From contig PNKL01000016.1 of assembly GCA_013822425.1 (NCBI GenBank), positions 1 to 54,711 on the forward strand: a stretch of 54,711 nucleotides of DNA, in the 5' to 3' direction. Below the pieces are notes generated by a model, which was given only the letters and a program-made list of their open reading frames with translations, did not search any database and was not told the DNA's origin. The DNA is from Gemmatimonas sp. (GTDB lineage: Bacteria > Gemmatimonadota > Gemmatimonadetes > Gemmatimonadales > Gemmatimonadaceae). Positions 49,601 to 54,711 of the stretch are shown in pieces. A program made the position numbers and the translations under genes. Each line of letters opens with the position of its first letter. Position 1 is the first letter of the stretch.

Positions 49601-52121
49601 CGCGCGAGCCGGCTCCAACACGCCCACGCCCGCCCCCGGCTCCTTCAGGCCCGCGTCCGCTCCCATCGCGTGCGCGCACTGCGGACTCGATGTCCCCGCC
49701 GGCCTGATCGAGGCCGACGCCGAGCGCCAGTTCTGCTGCACGGGGTGCCGCACGGCGTACGCCATCCTCCACGAACACGGACTCGGCCAGTACTACGCCT
49801 TCGGCGAGAAGCGCGACGCGCCCGTCCGGCCTACTGGCAAAAAGTACGAGGAGTTCGACCACGAAGCGTTTCAGTCGCTGTACGTGAAACCGCTGCGCGG
49901 CGGCCTCTGCGCCACGGAGCTCTATCTCGAGGGCGTGCACTGCACCTCATGCGTCTGGCTGGTGGAGCGCGTGCCGCTGCTGCTCAGCGGCGTGGTGCGT
50001 GCCGAGCTCGACATCCGTCGCGCGCGGGCACATGTGGAGTGGGACCCGTCGGTTGTCAACCTGTCGGCCATTGCGCAGCAACTCGACATGCTCGGGTATG
50101 CACCGCATCCGTTCCGTGGAGTCGCCGCCGAGGAGATGCGCCGCAAGGAAGACCGCGCGATGCTTACGCGCATCGGCATTTCTGGGGCGCTGGCCGGCAA
50201 CATCATGCTGCTGGCACTGGCACAGTACAGCGGGTGGTTCAGCGGTATGGAGGCCGAGTACGAACGCTACTTCCGCGTCATCTCCCTCCTGCTCACCATC
50301 CCGTCGCTCTTCGGGCCCGGGTGGCTCTTCTTCCAGGGCGCGCTCGCGTCGGTGCGCACGCGGCGCCTGCACATTGACCTTCCCATCGCCATCGCGCTGC
50401 TTGCTGGTTTCACGCGCGGCGCCGTCAACACGATCAGCGGCAGCGGCCCTATCTACTTCGATGCAGTCGGCACGCTCGTCTTTCTCCTCCTGAGCGGCCG
50501 CTTCCTGCAGAACCGCGGCCAGCGCGCGGCGGCCGATGCTGCCGAGCTGCTGGGTTCGCTCGCCCCCAACGCGGCACGTGTCTTGGACACCGGGGGCGAG
50601 CGCTCGATTCCGGCCGAAGCGCTGCTGCCCGGCATGGTAATGAGCGTGCGCGCAGGCGAGACGTTCGCCGCCGACGGCGACGTCGCCGAGGGGCGCTCGG
50701 CGGTGGATTGCTCGCTGCTCACCGGCGAGCCGCGTCCCGAGGCGGTGGAGTTGGGTACGCGCGTCTACGCCGGCACCGTCAACCTCACCGGCCCGCTGCT
50801 GGTGAAGGTGACGCAGGCGGGAGAGATGAGCCGGCTTGGCGCGCTGGTGCGCCGCATGGAGGAGAGCGCACGCCGGCGTGCGCCGGTCGTGCAGCTCGCC
50901 AACTCCATCGCCGGCTGGTTTGTGGCCGTCGTGCTGGTCGTCGCCGCCGTCACGTATGTCTACGGCCTGCGCACGGACCCCGCGCGCGCCCTCGACAACG
51001 CCATCGCGCTGCTCGTGGTCACCTGCCCCTGCGCGCTCGGCCTCGCCACGCCACTCGCCATCACCATGGGCATCGGTCGCGCGGCGAGGGCCGGCATTCT
51101 CATCAAGGGCGGCGATGCCATTGAAGCCCTCAATCTTCCCGGTCTCATCCTGCTCGACAAGACCGGCACCGTGACCGAAGGGCGCGTCCGCCTCGTGCGC
51201 TGGGAAGGCGCCGACGCGGTGAAGCCGCTCGTCGCGGCGCTCGAGCGCGAGAGCAGCCATCCCATCGCCATCGCCGTGCAGCAGGCATGGCCGGTCATCG
51301 AGCTCCTTGAGACGCAGGATGTGTCGCAGACCAACGGCGGCGGCATGGAGGGAACGGTGGCCGGCCATCGCGTCGTGGTCGGCGCGCCCGTCTTTGTCGC
51401 GCGCCGCATCGGCGCCGACGAACACGCCCCCGAGGTGCGCATCGAGGCCTTCGCCGAGGAGGGACTCACGCCGGTCTGGGTGGCGGTGGACGGCGCGGTG
51501 GTCGCGCGTGCCGGCTTCGGCGATCCGCTGCGCGCCGATGCCCGTGAGTCTGTGGAGCGCCTGCGCGCACTCGGCTGGCGCGTGGCGCTGCTGAGCGGCG
51601 ATCACCCGGCGGTCGTGCGCGGCGTGGCCGCGCGCCTCGGCATTGACCTGGCCGATGCCGCCGGCGGCGCCTCGCCCGAGGAGAAGCTGCGCCGCGTCGA
51701 GGAGGCGCGCACGCACGGTACGGTGTTGATGGTGGGCGACGGCGTCAACGACGCCGCCGCCATCGCCGCCGCCACGGTGGGCGTCGGCGTGCACGGCGGC
51801 GCCGAGGCGTCCATGAGCGCGGCCGATGTCTACCTGTCGCGTCCGGGGCTCGGGCCGCTCGTCGAGCTCGTGCAGGGCGCGCACCGCACGATGCTCGTGA
51901 TCCGCAACAACATCATCTTCTCCATCGCCTACAACATCCTCGGCGCGACGCTCGCGGTGCTCGGCATCCTCGACCCGCTCATCGCCGCGGTGCTGATGCC
52001 CATGAGTTCGCTCAGCGTGGTGCTGGCCAGTTGGCGCGGCCGGTCGTTCGACGCGCCCGTTGCGCCGGCCGCCGCAGTGGGCACATCATCCGGTGTCCCC
52101 CGCGTGGAGCCGTCGCGATGA
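49584..52121 (+). CDS. ccoI: Copper-translocating P-type ATPase CcoI (FixI)
   Basis: 845 residues from ATG 49584. Unlike a plain CopA, it opens with a cysteine-rich metal-binding module (Cys30, Cys33, Cys51, Cys52, Cys55 in ACAHCG and CCTGC), typical of FixI/CcoI, then an HMA-like domain with CTSC (Cys120, Cys123). Membrane CPC is Cys481-Pro482-Cys483; the phosphorylated Asp525 is in [18 protein letters not shown] is the intact HP motif; [10 protein letters not shown] closes the P domain. Exports copper needed for cbb3 active-site assembly. It overlaps the previous and next genes. Confidence 0.95.
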   Translation: MSTVPDARAGSNTPTPAPGSFRPASAPIACAHCGLDVPAGLIEADAERQFCCTGCRTAYAILHEHGLGQYYAFGEKRDAPVRPTGKKYEEFDHEAFQSLYVKPLRGGLCATELYLEGVHCTSCVWLVERVPLLLSGVVRAELDIRRARAHVEWDPSVVNLSAIAQQLDMLGYAPHPFRGVAAEEMRRKEDRAMLTRIGISGALAGNIMLLALAQYSGWFSGMEAEYERYFRVISLLLTIPSLFGPGWLFFQGALASVRTRRLHIDLPIAIALLAGFTRGAVNTISGSGPIYFDAVGTLVFLLLSGRFLQNRGQRAAADAAELLGSLAPNAARVLDTGGERSIPAEALLPGMVMSVRAGETFAADGDVAEGRSAVDCSLLTGEPRPEAVELGTRVYAGTVNLTGPLLVKVTQAGEMSRLGALVRRMEESARRRAPVVQLANSIAGWFVAVVLVVAAVTYVYGLRTDPARALDNAIALLVVTCPCALGLATPLAITMGIGRAARAGILIKGGDAIEALNLPGLILLDKTGTVTEGRVRLVRWEGADAVKPLVAALERESSHPIAIAVQQAWPVIELLETQDVSQTNGGGMEGTVAGHRVVVGAPVFVARRIGADEHAPEVRIEAFAEEGLTPVWVAVDGAVVARAGFGDPLRADARESVERLRALGWRVALLSGDHPAVVRGVAARLGIDLADAAGGASPEEKLRRVEEARTHGTVLMVGDGVNDAAAIAAATVGVGVHGGAEASMSAADVYLSRPGLGPLVELVQGAHRTMLVIRNNIIFSIAYNILGATLAVLGILDPLIAAVLMPMSSLSVVLASWRGRSFDAPVAPAAAVGTSSGVPRVEPSR

Positions 52122-52297
52122 GCGTGATGTATTTGATCCTTCCGCTGGCGCTGTTCGTCGTCTTCGTCGCGGTCCTCGCCTTCGTGTGGGCGGCGCGGCG
52201 CGGCCAGTTCGACGACCTCGACACGCCGGCGATGCGGGCGCTGCACGATGAGGTGGGCACGAGGAAGCCCGGCGACAAACGGTCAGCGGCGAACTGA
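52118..52297 (+). CDS. ccoS: cbb3 oxidase assembly protein CcoS
   Basis: 59 residues: [46 protein letters not shown] single N-terminal helix followed by [17 protein letters not shown] is the CcoS signature. Needed for cofactor insertion in other bacteria. The ATG overlaps the ccoI stop (ATGA). Its last bases overlap the 3' end of the decayed minus-strand hydrolase. It closes the cbb3 operon. Confidence 0.93.
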   Translation: MSVMYLILPLALFVVFVAVLAFVWAARRGQFDDLDTPAMRALHDEVGTRKPGDKRSAAN

Positions 52298-52811
52298 ATT
52301 CCCCTTGCATCGCGAGTCTGGGCGGGCCACGTGACCGATCGGCAGGCCGGCCTTGGGGAACCGGGGCGTCCGCTTCCAGGCAAGCTCGGCGGCCCGCGGC
52401 GCGAAGGCATCGGTGCAGTCCGACTCGAAGAACCAGTGCCTGGTACCTGGATACCGACGGAATGTGACCGGCACGCGCGCGGAGTCGAGTCGCCCTGCGA
52501 GCTTCCTGACCACTGCAGCTGAGACCCAGTCGTCGTCCTCGGCGAAGTGGCAGAGGAAGGAGGATCGAGTCGGGGAGAAGTTGCCGCTCCGGGCGGCGTA
52601 GAAGGTCACGGTTGCCGCGATCCCGAGCCCTTCTTGCTGGGCAAGCCGGAAAGCACAATGCCCGTCCATCGAGAACCCAAGCTGCCCAATCTCGAATCCC
52701 GTCACCGCTTCGTGGCGCCGCAGATACTCGATCTGCCGTATAATGAAGCACGAGGACTCCCCTTCCCGAGCCACACTTCGGTATCGCGAGGTAGTGGCCT
52801 CCGGAACTCAC
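52283..52811 (-). pseudogene. Dienelactone hydrolase family gene with internal deletion and frameshift
   Basis: From a possible GTG at 52811 one frame reads SSGGHYLAIPKCGSGRGVLVLH, the family's opening. The expected HAWWGLN and oxyanion region, ~60 residues, is missing. At about 52740 the reading continues in another frame with RQIEYLRRHEAVTG, GFSMDGHCAFRLAQQ (nucleophile position Ser in place of the usual Cys; GFSMGG changed to GFSMDG), HFAEDDDWVSAAVV (catalytic Asp region) and YPGTRHWFFESD (catalytic His). Hence inactive as written. Confidence 0.75.
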
Positions 52812-53067
52812 CGTTGCCCGATCATCGCTTCGCGCCGTCACCGTACGGACGCTTTCGCTGGCGAGTGGTCGCCGGGCGCGTTGATGATCACGGGCAGCCT
52901 TCCCTTCCATTCGTCCCACGCCGTCGGGGTTGGGCTCAACGCACACATGAAGTGCGCCGCATTGGCCATGTTGGTGTTGTCCGCGGCAAAGAGACTGCGC
53001 ACAAGGTCATCGTGCAGCGCGTATTCCGAATCACATTCTCGCTGTCTCGGCCCTTCGCGACACGATC

Positions 53068-53505
53068 TTGGACTACGCCCTCGGCGTCGGCGATCCTGTG
53101 CCACCTCTCCCGCTCCGCCTCGGTGACGGCCGTCGCACGACCCTGCGTGACGCTTCAGGAACTGCAAGCATTCTCTACTTCGAAAGTGAGAAGTGCCCTG
53201 CCTGCGGCGCAATCCGGCCACAGATCGACAGCGTTGAGTTGCGTTATCCAGGTCTCATCCTCCGGATTGAGTACGATCCGCGGGGACGTGACTCGACGAT
53301 AGAGAGCCACGGACGCGTGTCAGCCATCCCGACCAACGAATGGCGGCGCTACGTGCAGTACACACCGTCCGTTGCCTTCGTCGATGAGACTTGTACGATA
53401 GAGGCAGTGATTCACGGCGCTAGTGGCCGCGTGCTGCGCGCTCTGACCCATCGCCTGAAAGCACGGCCACAGCCAGTGCGGAAGCGAGAGTGTCCCGCGT
53501 TGTAG
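53068..53505 (+). CDS. Thioredoxin-like protein with CPAC motif
   Basis: 145 residues from a TTG at 53068; no strong start signal, and the true start may differ. The opening LGVGDPVPPLPLRLGDGRRTTLRD, a strand ILYFESEKCPACGAIRPQID with the redox pair CPAC, and a later VAFVDETCTIEAVIHGAS follow the TlpA/AhpC-like thioredoxin pattern. No signal peptide is clear at this start. The cis-proline region is TPSVAFVD. Composition is less GC-biased than its neighbours. Function: probably disulfide exchange, partner unknown. Confidence 0.55.
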   Translation: MDYALGVGDPVPPLPLRLGDGRRTTLRDASGTASILYFESEKCPACGAIRPQIDSVELRYPGLILRIEYDPRGRDSTIESHGRVSAIPTNEWRRYVQYTPSVAFVDETCTIEAVIHGASGRVLRALTHRLKARPQPVRKRECPAL

Positions 53506-53805
53506 CGGCGCCTGTCGGCTGGAATCTTGCAGCAACAGTTACCACCGGCGGCAGCCCGAGGCGACGCGACTGATTTCGGAAGGACTCGTTTGTCCGGAGT
53601 ACCACCGGGTGCTAGCTTGAGAGCCAAGCGGCCAACAGTTGGTCACACGACCCTGATGAACGGTGCCGCAAGTTGACGTACGCCTGTGTTTCATGATGGT
53701 CACCGCATGTGCCTCTCTCCTGATCGTCTCGACCACAAGTTCGTGGTCGACGTCCTGAGGTCAAGCCATCACGCTCTCGTCAAGCGCGAGGGAGGACGGA
53801 CACGC
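53506..53805. other. Gene-poor stretch
   Basis: 300 bases without a convincing gene. It contains an 8-bp inverted repeat (TCGACCAC and GTGGTCGA near 53729-53750) and, just before the next start, the strong ribosome binding site GAGGGAGGA at 53788-53796. An ATG at 53707 is in frame with the next gene but would add 33 residues ahead of its signal peptide. Confidence 0.5.
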
Positions 53806-54711
53806 GTGCGGACGCTTTGCTGGCCTCTCATCCTCGTTCTGTGCGTACTGCACGAAACGATGCCGATTGCTGCGCAGGCTCAGGCGAGGGCTATTACTGG
53901 GGTTGTGAAACTGAATCCCACGACTCGGGAGCCTGGAGCAAGCGTTGTCCAGCTCACGGATCTCGATGGTCGCACGATTTCGGCCGTCCGCCCCACGTCC
54001 TCCGGCGCGTTCACTTTGCAAACGGTTGTCGCGGGACGCTTTCGTCTGCGCCTGCTTCGCCTGGGATACCAGCCCGTCGACATCGACGTTCAGGTGGCTG
54101 CGGACGACGTGACCCTGGGGGTTCTTGACGGCCCCGGAATTCCGGTTCCGCTGGCAACGATTCGAGTACGTGAAACCTCGGCGTGCACCGACGCACGCGC
54201 GAGCGGGCACGTCGGCAACCTCTGGCGCCTCTTCGAGGTTGCGTTGGCCACGCAGGTTGCCGATCAAGATATGGCGGCGGTCGCGGAACGATGGATGTCC
54301 TACGAGCAACGGGTGAACGTGCGAAGCGGCATGGTCGAGCAGTTGCATGTTCGCGATGATGCGAACGGATCGCCCAGTGGCTTCCATCCGGCCCCGGCTT
54401 CCGCGTTGGCGGATCGTGGTTTCATTTCCGCAGACGATGCGGGTCTCACGTACTTTCTCCCCGTCGCGAGGACGCTGCTCTCGCCGGAATTCCTGGAACG
54501 CTACTGCTTTCGCGTTGGCGATGAACCGGGGCTTGCCGGCGATACACGTTCGCTCGCCTTTCGCCCCGCGAGGGCGACCCCTGGACGGACCGACGTGGCA
54601 GGCAACATGGTCTTCTCGCCGGACGGTCAACTGCTCGAATCCGTACGCTTCGAGTATGTGAACCTCCCGGCGACCCTCGACGGTACTCGCGCGGCAGGCA
54701 AGGTGGCTTTC
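53806..54711 (+). CDS. Secreted protein with carboxypeptidase-regulatory-like domain, 3' end outside window
   Basis: 302 codons from GTG 53806, still open at the window edge. The start is chosen for the strong GGGAGGA site 9 nt upstream and because it opens a signal peptide (MRTLCWPLILVLCVLHETMP, cleavage near AQA). The first mature domain (ITGVVKLNPTTREPGASVVQL ... AFTLQTVVAGRFRLRLLRLGYQ) is the beta-sandwich of the carboxypeptidase-regulatory-like type, common in secreted and outer-membrane proteins of Gemmatimonadota and Bacteroidota. The rest (FLERYCFRVGDEPG, LAFRPARATPGR, FSPDGQLLESVRFEYVNLP) is of unknown function. Confidence 0.75.
   Translation, partial: MRTLCWPLILVLCVLHETMPIAAQAQARAITGVVKLNPTTREPGASVVQLTDLDGRTISAVRPTSSGAFTLQTVVAGRFRLRLLRLGYQPVDIDVQVAADDVTLGVLDGPGIPVPLATIRVRETSACTDARASGHVGNLWRLFEVALATQVADQDMAAVAERWMSYEQRVNVRSGMVEQLHVRDDANGSPSGFHPAPASALADRGFISADDAGLTYFLPVARTLLSPEFLERYCFRVGDEPGLAGDTRSLAFRPARATPGRTDVAGNMVFSPDGQLLESVRFEYVNLPATLDGTRAAGKVAF

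Noticed and set aside
53761-54630. A 289-codon open frame on the minus strand at the window end
   Set aside because: No recognisable motif; the plus strand has a strong ribosome binding site, a signal peptide and a carboxypeptidase-regulatory-like domain.

Overview
The window is high-GC DNA (roughly two thirds G+C) from a bacterium that I would place in Gemmatimonadota. This is inferred from gene content: an ECF sigma operon with AMPK-type glycogen-binding (CBM48/E-set) modules, secreted M14 and M28 peptidases, a MetF fused to a homocysteine methyltransferase, a carboxypeptidase-regulatory-like secreted protein, and a cbb3 oxidase with fused CcoN-CcoO. No rRNA, tRNA or CRISPR array was recognised.

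Layout. 1-3573 (minus): the start of a Tat-exported class V aminotransferase, then an ECF sigma operon (sigma, membrane-anchored CBM48 protein, exported protein, outer-membrane-like CBM48 protein). 3792-6746 (plus): aldehyde dehydrogenase, YggT, DUF167 and a degenerate receiver protein. 6879-8321: an accessory scar with a frameshifted DUF4143 ATPase fused to a foreign gene end, then a pRiA4b ORF-3-like gene. 8522-14108: a methionine/folate operon led by a SAM-II-like riboswitch with a terminator, then metH and a homocysteine methyltransferase-MTHFR fusion with a 4-nt overlap. 14129-17314: a second scar with a MEMO relic, a nucleotidyltransferase relic and its small partner gene, a SEC-C protein and another broken DUF4143 ATPase. 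17451-22234: a complete AmmeMemoRadiSam pair (MEMO-AMMECR1 fusion plus radical SAM enzyme), a hydrolase and an acyl-CoA dehydrogenase. 22336-23635: IS91-type transposase relic and an intact small-protein/nucleotidyltransferase cassette. 23682-30282 (minus): symporter with accessory membrane protein, small membrane protein, EAL phosphodiesterase, large M14 peptidase and a signal-peptide-only ORF. 30456-40962: unknown protein, hybrid histidine kinase, amidohydrolase, TSUP permease, M28-PDZ lipoprotein, a 35-bp perfect inverted repeat, iminopeptidase-like hydrolase, unknown protein, endonuclease III and a TonB-C-like lipoprotein. 41054-52297: cyclophilin, a small membrane protein, a TPC-type metal ATPase and the cbb3 locus ccoNO-Q-P-G-H-(TauE/SafE-like)-I-S. 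52283-54711: a decayed dienelactone hydrolase, a thioredoxin-like protein and a truncated secreted protein.

Genes that probably work together: metH with the MetF fusion (regeneration of methyl groups under SAM control); MEMO-AMMECR1 with its radical SAM enzyme; the whole cbb3 cluster, where ccoI, ccoG, ccoH and ccoS assemble the copper- and heme-containing oxidase encoded by ccoNO-Q-P; and the sigma operon, which looks like an envelope-linked regulator. The accessory segments around metH, and the one after acyl-CoA dehydrogenase, hold decayed or mobile-looking genes inserted between housekeeping operons.
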